A stretch of DNA of 64,000 nt, taken from the NCBI RefSeq assembly GCF_027923225.1, contig NZ_BSDI01000038.1, forward strand, positions 1 through 64,000, written 5' to 3'. Position 1 is the stretch's first letter, and each line of letters opens with the position of its first letter. Origin of the DNA: Phytohabitans aurantiacus. Lineage in GTDB: Bacteria; Actinomycetota; Actinomycetes; Mycobacteriales; Micromonosporaceae. Below, piece after piece: positions 35,682-43,490 of this stretch. The notes beneath the pieces are model-generated. The model worked only from the letters and a program-made list of their open reading frames with translations, did not search any database and was not told where the DNA came from. Made by a program: the position numbers and the translations under genes.

Positions 35682-35697
35682 GCGTTACCCGTAACGC
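35682..35697. promoter_or_regulatory. Perfect inverted repeat in the divergent transfer promoter
   Basis: GCGTTAC, CC, GTAACGC. It lies between the minus-strand VirB8-like gene and the plus-strand VirB2-like gene, where promoters for both transfer arms must be. A dimeric repressor site is the simplest reading. No cognate regulator is adjacent. Confidence 0.5.
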
Positions 35698-35807
35698 CCT
35701 TAGCGGGTCCGGATACACCTTCACCAACCGGTCCGCTACCGGACGGCGGCCATCGTCCAGGTCATTGCCTCATGCGCAGGCAAGAGCCAGGACGAAGGAG
35801 AACGCAC

Positions 35808-36128
35808 GTGTTGCTCGAACGATTCGCGGCGGCCATGGTCAGTGTGCTGGCCGCCCCCGAACCCACCCCCGCCGTGGGAGTGCCCAATCCGGGGCCGACG
35901 CCGATTCCCGGCCTCGCGCCGGTCGCGGACATGTTCCTTAGCTGGGGCAAGTGGACGCTGCTGGTCGGTGGTGTGCTGGGCATGTTCATCTGCGGCGGCA
36001 TGATGATCCTGGGCCGGCGCAACCGCTCGTCCACTGCGGTGGACGGCGCCACCGGTATCCCGTGGGTGCTCGGTGGTTTGACGCTCGGCTCGATCGGCGC
36101 CGCGGTCGTCGGCGTGGTCCTCCAGTAG
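35808..36128 (+). CDS. VirB2-like pilin/membrane subunit
   Basis: 106 residues. A short N-terminal hydrophobic stretch and a proline-rich loop (PEPTPAVGVPNPGPTP) are followed by two transmembrane helices at about 49-68 and 82-105, separated by a basic loop GRRNRSS. Size and topology match VirB2/TrbC-like subunits that open plus-strand conjugation operons in actinomycetes. GTG start has AAGGAG seven bases upstream. It is the first gene of the plus-strand arm, six bases before the next gene. Direct pilin function is inferred. Confidence 0.65.
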   Translation: MLLERFAAAMVSVLAAPEPTPAVGVPNPGPTPIPGLAPVADMFLSWGKWTLLVGGVLGMFICGGMMILGRRNRSSTAVDGATGIPWVLGGLTLGSIGAAVVGVVLQ

Positions 36129-36134
36129 GCGGCC

Positions 36135-36899
36135 GTGACTGACCACATCGCGGCGCGGGCCCGCCGTCGTACCGCCGTCGTCGTGGCGGCTGGGGCTGCG
36201 GTCGTGCTGGTGACGACAGTGGTCGCCGTAGGACTCGTGGCACTGCTCGGCCAGTCCAACCCCCGGCGGCCTATCACGCCACCGTCCGCAGTGACCACCG
36301 ACTCGTTGGTGGCGTCCGAAGTGGAGCCATCAGTGCCGGCGGCGTCCCCGGACGCGGCCGGTGAGCTGTCCTGGACCACGGTGGCAGGCGCGCGGGTGCC
36401 GGTCTCGCGCAGCGCCGGGCCTCGCGACACCTCCAGTGGGCGGGCACGAGGCTTCGCCCACAATCCGCTCGGTGCGGTGCTGGCCGCCGCGCACATCAGC
36501 CTGCGGCTCAGTGCGCAGGTCGGCCCACAGGTGTTTGGCCCGACGCTGCGCGAGCAGGTGGTCGGCGGTGACGCGGCCGCGCTGGGCCAACAGCTTGAGG
36601 ACGACTACGAACAGGCCCGCGCCCGGCTCGGTCTGCCCTACGGGCAGCCGGCCGGCAGGTTGTACTCGACCGCCCACAGCTATCGCGTCGACCAGGACTC
36701 GCCGACCACCGCGGCGGTGCGGTTACTCATCGAGGGGCCGGGCGAGAACGGCGCCCCGGTACTCATCGAGCTACGACTACGCACAAAGTGGCTCGGCGAG
36801 GACTGGGCCTTGCAGGCGCCATCCGGCGGCGCTTGGGCGTCGGTCACCGCGCTGGTCACCGACGCCAGCGGCTACACCCCATTCTCGGATGGAGGCTGA
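36135..36899 (+). CDS. Second VirB8/TcpC-like membrane-anchored protein
   Basis: 254 residues. The N-terminus is basic (RARRRTA), followed by one transmembrane helix at about 14-39 and a Pro/Ser/Thr linker. The external domain has NTF2-like features, including ARLGLPYGQPAGRLYSTAHS and LRLRTKWLGEDWALQ. This topology is that of VirB8/TcpC channel proteins. It follows the VirB2-like gene by six bases and precedes the VirB6-like gene by four. GTG start lacks a strong ribosome site, suggesting coupling to upstream translation. Confidence 0.6.
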   Translation: MTDHIAARARRRTAVVVAAGAAVVLVTTVVAVGLVALLGQSNPRRPITPPSAVTTDSLVASEVEPSVPAASPDAAGELSWTTVAGARVPVSRSAGPRDTSSGRARGFAHNPLGAVLAAAHISLRLSAQVGPQVFGPTLREQVVGGDAAALGQQLEDDYEQARARLGLPYGQPAGRLYSTAHSYRVDQDSPTTAAVRLLIEGPGENGAPVLIELRLRTKWLGEDWALQAPSGGAWASVTALVTDASGYTPFSDGG

Positions 36900-36903
36900 C
36901 CCG

Positions 36904-38295
36904 ATGTGCGCGCCGTGGGATACCGGCTGCGTCGCCACCGAGGTCGCGGCCGTCGTGTCGAACAGCTTCCTCGGCCAGATCTCGCAGATGATCATCACAG
37001 CCGAGCTGTTCCTGATCGACGTGTCGGCGAGTTGGTGGGTGCTCGTGCCGTCGATCAAGCTCTACCCGAACGGGTCCAACACCGACCCGAACGCCGCACC
37101 GATCGACGCGGTGGCCCGCATCCGCGCGTTGATGCTACCGATCGCGGCCATCATCGCGATGGGCGGCATCCTGTGGAACGGACTGCTGATGGTGCTGTCC
37201 CGCAAGCCCGCTCCGCTGGTCAACGTCCTTCGTGGACTGTGGAACACCGCGCTGTGGTCGGCCGTCGGCGTGTTCGGCACCAACCTGCTGCTGTATGGCA
37301 CCGACCAGTTCAGCGTCTACGTCATCACCTCGGCGCTGCGCAGCGTCGGCGAACCCAGCTTCGCCAAACGCCTTGCCAGCCTCATCGTCCCGGTCACCGG
37401 CCCCGATGGCGGCATCCCGCCCGGCTTGGTCATGCTGGTCGGCGCCATCGCCACGGGCTGCGCGTTCATCCAGGCAATGCTCATGCTGTTCCGCGACGGC
37501 TCGGTGCTCATCCTGGCCGGGTCGACCTCAGTAGCCGCCTCCGGCAGCTTCACCAACGCCACCAACGGCTGGCTACCAACACTGCTCAAATGGCAGCTCG
37601 CGCTGATCTTCTACAAGCCGACCGCAGCGCTCGTGTACGCGACGGCGATCTGGCTGCAAGGCGAGAACCGCTCCACCGACCCGCGCGTGCTGCTCATGGG
37701 TATCGCCATGATGATCGTCGCCCTGGTTGCCCTGCCGGTGCTGCTGCGGTTCTTCAACTGGACCATCGGCGGCCTCCAGTCTGGCGGCGGCGGGCTAGGG
37801 CTGCTCGCCACCGCTGGCGCGTCCGGACTGCACGCCGCGTCCTCGCTGCGCGGCGCCGGTGGCGGCTTCCAACCCGGCGAGCACGCCCGCCACCTCGCTG
37901 AGACCTTCGACCCGGGCAGCGCCCCGCGCGACGGCCCCAACAGCCCGGGAAACCGTCCCGGTCCCGGCCCGGGTCCGGGCACTGGTCCCGGCCCGGGTTC
38001 GAGCCCCGGGACTGGTCCCGGTCCGGACGCGGCGCCATCGCCCGTATTCAAGCCGCCGGCGTTCCAGGGCGAGGCCGGTACCGGGAAGGTCGCCACCATC
38101 ACCTCAGCCGGTGCACCACGCGCCGCGAGCGGAACCGCAGGCGCGGCATCCGGATCAAGCGGCGCGGCCGGCGCCTCCGCGGCGGCTGGTCCCGCAGCGC
38201 CCATCGTGGCCGGCACGGTGATGGTGACCAGCACGGCGACGCGGACCGCTAAGGATGCCGCTAACACCACCGCCAACGCAACGAAAGGCCAGTGA
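36904..38295 (+). CDS. VirB6/TrbL-like polytopic channel protein
   Basis: 463 residues. After a short outside segment with two cysteines (CAPWDTGC), there are five to seven hydrophobic helices between residues about 20 and 310, including MLPIAAIIAMGGILWNGLLM and ILMGIAMM-type stretches. The C-terminal 150 residues are extracytoplasmic-like and low complexity: a Gly-Pro tract (PGPGPGPGTGPGPG) then an Ala/Gly/Thr-rich tail. VirB6/TrbL proteins form the membrane core of type IV channels. ATG is preceded by GGATGGAGG. Its stop overlaps the next gene's GTG by four bases. Confidence 0.78.
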   Translation: MCAPWDTGCVATEVAAVVSNSFLGQISQMIITAELFLIDVSASWWVLVPSIKLYPNGSNTDPNAAPIDAVARIRALMLPIAAIIAMGGILWNGLLMVLSRKPAPLVNVLRGLWNTALWSAVGVFGTNLLLYGTDQFSVYVITSALRSVGEPSFAKRLASLIVPVTGPDGGIPPGLVMLVGAIATGCAFIQAMLMLFRDGSVLILAGSTSVAASGSFTNATNGWLPTLLKWQLALIFYKPTAALVYATAIWLQGENRSTDPRVLLMGIAMMIVALVALPVLLRFFNWTIGGLQSGGGGLGLLATAGASGLHAASSLRGAGGGFQPGEHARHLAETFDPGSAPRDGPNSPGNRPGPGPGPGTGPGPGSSPGTGPGPDAAPSPVFKPPAFQGEAGTGKVATITSAGAPRAASGTAGAASGSSGAAGASAAAGPAAPIVAGTVMVTSTATRTAKDAANTTANATKGQ

Positions 38296-39794
38296 CACAA
38301 ACGATGTCCACAACAGACGAACCGGTACGCACCTACGGCGGTTGGCGCAGGTCGCGAGGCATGGGGCTGATGGGCCTGGGCTCGACCCAGACCCTGGTGG
38401 TGTTGGCCGCCTTGACTGCGGTGACCCTCTCGCTGTCGCTGAGCCTGACCGCCTTCGCGGTCATGGTCGGGCCGGCGGCCGTGGTCATCGGCGGGACAGT
38501 ATTGCGGTGGGACGGCGTCCCGCTACTGCACGGGGTGCTCCAGCGGGTGCGCTGGGGCTGGGGGTCGACCCGCGGCTACACCTCCTACCGCTCCGGGATC
38601 ACGGTGTCCCACCAGCAGGCGTGGACCCTGCCCGGGGTGCTCGCCCCAACCAGACTCCTAGCGGTCCAGGACCCGGCCGGCGACTACGGCCTGGTCTGGC
38701 ATCAGCGGGTCGGGACCATGACCGCCACCCTGCGCGCCGCCGCCACCTCGACCTGGCTCGTCGACCGGGAGCAGGCTGCGGCGTGGGTGTCCAACTGGGG
38801 CGGTTGGCTGTCCGGGCTCGGGCACCTGCCGATCGTCCGGTGGGTCACTGTCACCGTCGACACCGCACCGGCGTCCGGTTCCCGGCTGGCCGACTACGTC
38901 AGCGGGCGAATCTCCCCCAACGCCCCAGCCTCCGCGCGGCGGGTCCTCCAGCAACTGGTGCAGGTCTCGCCGGCCGCCGCCGCGGACGTGGAGACCCGCG
39001 TCTCGATCACGTTCGATCCCACGCACTCGCCAACCCGGCCTCGAAACCTGGACGAGTCGGTGGCCGAGATCAGCCGTAACCTGCCCGGCCTCCAGGACGC
39101 GCTCGGCGGATGCGGCCTGACCGTGCTCGGCCGGGCCAGCACAGCGGACCTGGTCGCCGCCGTACGTGCAGCGTTCGACCCACACGCACGCGGCGACGTG
39201 GCCCGGCTCGTCAACGGCGCAGACACGCACACGATCGGAAGGTACCTGGACTGGGACACCGCCGGACCGATCGCCGCCGAAGAACGCTACGACCACTACC
39301 AGCACGACGGCGGCTGGTCGGTGTCCTGGTCCTGGCACGAGGCCCCACGTACGCAGGTCCACGCCGACGTGCTGGCACGGCTGCTGGCTCCCGGCCCGTA
39401 CCCGAAGCGGGTGTCGTTGCTGTACCGGCCGTTCAGCGCCGGTGAAGCCGCCCGCATCGTCGAACGGGAAGTCAACGCCGCGAGCTTCCGCGACGCCCTA
39501 CGCGCCGCACAGCGCCGCGACGAGAACGCCCGCGACCGCGCCGACAAGGACCGCGCGCTACGCGCGGCGCATGAGGAGGCCGCCGGCGCTGGCGTAGGTC
39601 TGATGTCAATGTTCGTCACCGTCACCGTGACCGACGAGGACGACCTCGGCCGCGCGGTCGCCGACGTCGAAAGCCGCGCCGAGGTGGCCAAGATACGGCT
39701 GCGGCGGATGCGCGCGAGCCACGCTTCTGGGTTCGCCACCACCCTGCCCTGCGGCATCTGCCCATCGCAGCTCGCCACCCAGTGGCCCCGATAG
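38292..39794 (+). CDS. SCO6880-like conjugation membrane protein
   Basis: 500 residues. Two adjacent transmembrane helices at about 33-70 follow a cytoplasmic N-terminus. The large soluble remainder includes YGLVWHQRVGTMTATL, DPTHSPTRPRNLDESV and a C-terminal charged helix. Architecture and position before VirB4 match the SCO6880 family, the actinobacterial counterpart of PrgI/VirB3-plus-VirB4 N-domain proteins. GTGA overlap with the upstream gene indicates coupling. The last residues (SGFATTLPCGICPSQ) resemble the start of VirB4-type helical domains, consistent with a split VirB4. Function in channel assembly is inferred. Confidence 0.75.
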   Translation: MTQTMSTTDEPVRTYGGWRRSRGMGLMGLGSTQTLVVLAALTAVTLSLSLSLTAFAVMVGPAAVVIGGTVLRWDGVPLLHGVLQRVRWGWGSTRGYTSYRSGITVSHQQAWTLPGVLAPTRLLAVQDPAGDYGLVWHQRVGTMTATLRAAATSTWLVDREQAAAWVSNWGGWLSGLGHLPIVRWVTVTVDTAPASGSRLADYVSGRISPNAPASARRVLQQLVQVSPAAAADVETRVSITFDPTHSPTRPRNLDESVAEISRNLPGLQDALGGCGLTVLGRASTADLVAAVRAAFDPHARGDVARLVNGADTHTIGRYLDWDTAGPIAAEERYDHYQHDGGWSVSWSWHEAPRTQVHADVLARLLAPGPYPKRVSLLYRPFSAGEAARIVEREVNAASFRDALRAAQRRDENARDRADKDRALRAAHEEAAGAGVGLMSMFVTVTVTDEDDLGRAVADVESRAEVAKIRLRRMRASHASGFATTLPCGICPSQLATQWPR

Positions 39795-39819
39795 CCAGCG
39801 ACGACGACCGGAGGATGCC

Positions 39820-41283
39820 ATGCCTGCCAGCCTTAAGATCGCGCCGTCGTGGGGGTGGCGGATTCCCGGCGCAGGCCGGGTCAGTCACCTCGCCTCGGGC
39901 GTGGAGTACCAGGGCACCACCGTGCAGTTGTCCGGCCTGTTCCCCTATGTAGCCGGGTCCGGCTCACCCGTCCTCGGCGTACCGATCGGCCGGCACATGC
40001 TGTGGGGCGAAGTGCTCTGTCTCGACCCCCTCGAATGGCTACGCAGCGGCCTGGTCACCAACCCCGGCATGTTCCTGCTCGGCCAACCTGGCGTCGGAAA
40101 GTCCTCCCTCGCCAAACGGCTCATCACCGGCCTGACCGGATACGGCACGCACGCGCTGATCCTGGGCGACACCAAACCCGACTACACCCGCCTCGTCGAA
40201 CATCTCGGCGGACAGGTCATCCGCATCGGACGCGGCCTGGACCGCATCAACCCGCTCGATGCCGGCCCACTCGGCACTGCCCTCGCACGGATGGACGGCA
40301 CCGAAGCTGCCCGGCTGCGGCTGGAGATCCGCGGCCGGCGGCTGTCGCTCCTGCTCGCCTTGTGCACCCTCATCCGCGCCGGCCGCGTCACGAACCCAGA
40401 GGAAGTCATCCTCGGCCGCGCCATCGATCTGCTCGGCGAACGACTCGGCCACCAACCCACCGTCCCCGCCGTACTGTCCCTTTTGGACGAGGGTCCCGAT
40501 GAGTTACGCGCCGCGGCCCGAGCGACCACATCGGATGAGTACCAGCGCCGCGTCGGCGAACTGATCCCCACCCTCGCGCTGCTGTGCGAAGGGTCGCTGA
40601 AGGGTGTCTTCGACAACGCGACAACCAACCCGATCGACCTCGACGCACCCGCCGTGTCGGTGGACATCTCCCACGTGGCCGCCGCCGGCGACCAGCTCGT
40701 CGCCGCAGCGATGCTGTGCACCTGGGCCTACAGCTTCGGCGTGGTCGACGCCGCCGCCGTACTCGCCGACCACGGCCTTGCCCCGCGCCGGCAGTTCTTC
40801 GGCGTCATGGACGAGCTGTGGCGCGCCCTTCGCGGCGCTCCCGGCCTGGTCGACCACGCCGACGCGCTCACCCGGTTGAACCGGCAGCGAGGCATGGGCA
40901 CCCTCATGGTCACCCACAGCCTCGACGACCTCGACGCCCTGCCCACAGAGGAAGACCGCGCCAAAGCAAGAGGATTCTTCGAACGCGCCGCCATCAAGAT
41001 CCTGGCCGCACTGCCCGGCCGGGAACTGGATCGCATCAATCAGATCACCCGACTGTCCGCGCCTGAGCGGGAGCTCGTCAGCTCGTGGGCGGCGCCGGAG
41101 GCGCTATTCCCTGGCAGCGTGCACCCTGGGCGCGGCAAGTATCTGCTGAAGACCGGTGAGCGGCCCGGCCTGCCCGTGGCACTCTCGCTCGTCGGCGAAG
41201 AGTGGCGGCTCTACGACACAGACCAGAAGATCCGCCCAGATTCCGGATGGATTGAGCGGAACTCCGGGGGTGAAGTCCGGTGA
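39820..41283 (+). CDS. virB4: VirB4-family conjugation ATPase
   Basis: 487 residues. Walker A is LLGQPGVGKSSLAKRL at about residue 88, and Walker B is FFGVMDELWRAL at about 328. Motifs TLMVTHSLDDL and LPGRELDRINQIT are typical of VirB4/TraC hexameric ATPases. It powers substrate transfer and pilus assembly at the membrane. The N-terminal VirB4 domain is missing here and may be supplied by the SCO6880-like protein just upstream, a common split in Gram-positives. ATG start has GGAGG upstream. It ends the conserved block before the cargo patch at 41.3-43.4 kb. Confidence 0.88.
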   Translation: MPASLKIAPSWGWRIPGAGRVSHLASGVEYQGTTVQLSGLFPYVAGSGSPVLGVPIGRHMLWGEVLCLDPLEWLRSGLVTNPGMFLLGQPGVGKSSLAKRLITGLTGYGTHALILGDTKPDYTRLVEHLGGQVIRIGRGLDRINPLDAGPLGTALARMDGTEAARLRLEIRGRRLSLLLALCTLIRAGRVTNPEEVILGRAIDLLGERLGHQPTVPAVLSLLDEGPDELRAAARATTSDEYQRRVGELIPTLALLCEGSLKGVFDNATTNPIDLDAPAVSVDISHVAAAGDQLVAAAMLCTWAYSFGVVDAAAVLADHGLAPRRQFFGVMDELWRALRGAPGLVDHADALTRLNRQRGMGTLMVTHSLDDLDALPTEEDRAKARGFFERAAIKILAALPGRELDRINQITRLSAPERELVSSWAAPEALFPGSVHPGRGKYLLKTGERPGLPVALSLVGEEWRLYDTDQKIRPDSGWIERNSGGEVR

Positions 41284-41336
41284 GGAGGGGATCTGGGTCT
41301 GGAGTTCGGGGAACTGCGGGAGCTGATGGGCTGCGG

Positions 41337-41525
41337 TCAGGCTACGACGGCTGCCGGGACGGCACAGTCCCCAATGGTCGCGGATCGAACGGCGCGGGCC
41401 ATCGAAAGGCCGGACAACTCGGCGAGGGCGCGGAGATCACCACCTCTGGTGAGGGCTTCGTTGGGGATCCCGTCGAGGTGGATCTTCTGGTCTCGGAGCC
41501 AACGGCGCTGACGGATCGGCTTGGT
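41337..41525 (-). pseudogene. Recombinase-like C-terminal relic, copy 1
   Basis: 62 codons in the same frame directly after the methyltransferase stop codon, with no start of their own. The peptide carries RRWLRDQKIHLDGIPNEA, then GGDLRALAELSGLSMA. The same pattern recurs at 42.4 kb. The GGDLRAL-x-x-L-x-GLS-x-A helix-turn-helix-like end is reminiscent of C-termini of actinobacterial site-specific integrases; this is pattern memory, not a search. It looks like a leftover fragment rather than an expressed gene. Confidence 0.45.
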
Positions 41526-42320
41526 TCACCGCAGGCGCTGAGCGATCCTCAGTTCGGTCAGGTAGCGCTTGACCACTCGTCCGCTGTGGTTCTCGTCGAT
41601 GAGTCCGGCGATGCAGTTCAGCAACCCGCTTCGTTGTGCGGCCGGCAGTGCCCGGTGTCCCGAGTATGTCAGCAACAGATCAAGGTACTCCGCTGTCGTG
41701 TAGGACGACTCCCATTCGTAGCGGTGGAACTTTGCCGGCCCGAATCGCCCGGACGTGGCCAGCTCCCGGTCGTCTTCGGGTATTTCAGAGGCAGATTGCT
41801 GGCGCAGACCGGGTGGGGTAGCTGGGTCGAAGCGCTCGTAGCAGTCCTGAGCCTCCACGAAAAACTCCTCGCTGCCACCTGCGATGTGCTCAGTCATCAC
41901 CGTGGCGAGCAGCCCGTCGGGGCGCAGCGCATCAGCGGACTTCGACACACGTATGACCGGATCGACCCAGTGGAACGCCGTGGCGGAGAATACGACGTCG
42001 AATGGCTCGTCGGGCAGTGGCCAATCCTCGAACGCCGCCGTGACGACTTCGACCGAGTCGAACCGGGCCAGGTTCCGCCGAGCGACCGTTGCCATCTCGG
42101 GCCCCAACTCGACGGCCACGATCCGATAGCCCCGCTCAGCCAGCGCCATAGTCGCTTGCCCGGTGCCGCAGCCGATCTCCAGCACCCTCGCCCCCGGGGA
42201 TACCGCAGCTGCCAGGTCCTCGAACATCTGCGCCGGTTATCGGGGCCGGGCTCGGTCATACCGCTCGGCGTCCTCGTTGAAGGTTCTCCGCAGCCGCAGG
42301 TAGTCCTCGCCGCTTGTCAC
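41526..42320 (-). pseudogene. Class I SAM-dependent methyltransferase interrupted near its start
   Basis: The Rossmann core is intact: motif I VLEIGCGTGQATMALAERG, VAVELGPEM and FDVVFSATAFHWVDP, ending at 41526. Upstream in the same frame, a GTG at 42320 opens a normal family N-terminus (EDYLRLRRTFNEDAERYDRARP). It is cut by a TAA at 42237-42239, where relatives have R-P-G-Y-P before QMFEDL. The remaining open frame can restart at the ATG at 42227 (233 residues), lacking the substrate-lid helix. It was probably a small-molecule methyltransferase; it is flanked on both sides by recombinase-like relics. Confidence 0.65.
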
Positions 42321-42392
42321 TCAGAGAGAGTAGACACTGGGCTGCCCTCAGCGTACGGCGGCTGGTGGCGCGAAACGGTCCACGACGGACGC

Positions 42393-42510
42393 CTATCGAG
42401 CGGCACTGGCGATGGACAGGCCGAACAGGTCGACGAGTGCCCGCAGATCACCGCCTGTGGTGGTGGCTTCGTAGAAGATCCGGTCGACGTGGACCTGTTG
42501 GCCGGACATG
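42393..42510 (-). pseudogene. Recombinase-like C-terminal relic, copy 2
   Basis: On the minus strand a short frame ends at 42393 with QQVHVDRIFYEATTTGGD, then LRALVDLFGLSIASAAR. It is clearly related to the relic at 41337-41525 (shared GGDLRAL, GLS-x-A). The open frame upstream loses protein character quickly, so only this end is supported. Together the relics bracket the damaged methyltransferase. Confidence 0.45.
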
Positions 42511-42562
42511 CCGAGCGTGCCGTAGGTCCTGCAACAGACGCCGCCGTGTGGACAGGCACACG

Positions 42563-43402
42563 ATGACCGCCCAACATCGGCAGCCGTTGCGCGCTGTCGC
42601 TTTTGGAGGAGGTGTTCAGTCCACATGTCTCCTCGTACTGGCTGCGCAACAGCGGATCGACTTCGGCGTGTTCCTGTTCGCCAACGTCGGCGACGACTCC
42701 GAAGATCCGGCCACATTGGACTACCTTCGTCGGTACGCCATGCCGTACGCGGCCGAGCAGGGCATCGAGCTTGTCGAGCTGCACCGGACGCGACGCGACG
42801 GCAGCGCCGAGACACTGTATGGCAGACTGACCAAGCCGGGCTCGCGGTCATTGCCGATCCCGGTGCGGATGTCCTCGGGCGCGCCTGGCACGCGTAGCTG
42901 CACGGCGGACTTCAAGGTACGGTTGGTCGGCCGCTGGCTCAAGCAGCACGGTGCCACTGCCGCGACGCCGGCAACCGTTGGCATCGGAATCAGCCTGGAC
43001 GAAGTCCAACGCGTCAACAACCGGCGGGCGATGCCCTATGAGCGACCTGTCTACCCACTGCTAGACCACACACCGCCGTTGCGCCGCATCGACTGCCAAC
43101 GCATCATCGCCGCCGCCGGGCTACCGGTGCCCGGCAAAAGTGCGTGCTGGTTCTGTCCAATGAAACGGCCAGCCGCATTCGCTGAGATGCGCCGCGACCG
43201 CCCCGATCTGTTCGCCCGCGCCTGCGATCTGGAGGACCTACTCAACGCCCGCCGCGAACAGCTGGGCAAAGATCCGGTGTGGCTGACCCGCTTCAACCGG
43301 CCCTTGCACGAGGCCGTCCCGGCGGCGCAAGACATGCTTCCGGGCTTCGACACCACTGACGACGAAGACATGACCTGTGACAACGGGACGTGTTTCACGT
43401 GA
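42563..43402 (+). CDS. PAPS-reductase/adenine nucleotide alpha hydrolase-like protein
   Basis: 279 residues. The PP-loop-like motif is FGGGVQST at about residues 14-21, followed by FLFANVGDDSEDP and RMSSGAPGTRSCTADFKVRL. A conserved C-terminal block GKSACWFCPMKRPAAF holds a C-x-x-C pair. This family uses ATP to adenylate and is common on phages and plasmids, sometimes near DNA-sulfur or base-modification genes, but the substrate here is unknown. Another C-x-x-x-x-C pair ends the protein (MTCDNGTCFT). It sits as cargo between VirB4 and the coupling protein. ATG start has GGACAGG upstream. Confidence 0.75.
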   Translation: MTAQHRQPLRAVAFGGGVQSTCLLVLAAQQRIDFGVFLFANVGDDSEDPATLDYLRRYAMPYAAEQGIELVELHRTRRDGSAETLYGRLTKPGSRSLPIPVRMSSGAPGTRSCTADFKVRLVGRWLKQHGATAATPATVGIGISLDEVQRVNNRRAMPYERPVYPLLDHTPPLRRIDCQRIIAAAGLPVPGKSACWFCPMKRPAAFAEMRRDRPDLFARACDLEDLLNARREQLGKDPVWLTRFNRPLHEAVPAAQDMLPGFDTTDDEDMTCDNGTCFT

Positions 43403-43490
43403 GCGGCGCCGCCCTCGCCCGCCACGCCGATACGTACCCGCCCTGGCCGCACGGCATCAACATGTGCCGATCCACACAGGACGGTGCCCT

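Noticed and set aside
41280..42566. 428-residue plus-strand frame after virB4
   Set aside because: Antisense to the methyltransferase core (VLEIGCGTG) and to the relics; poor protein character.
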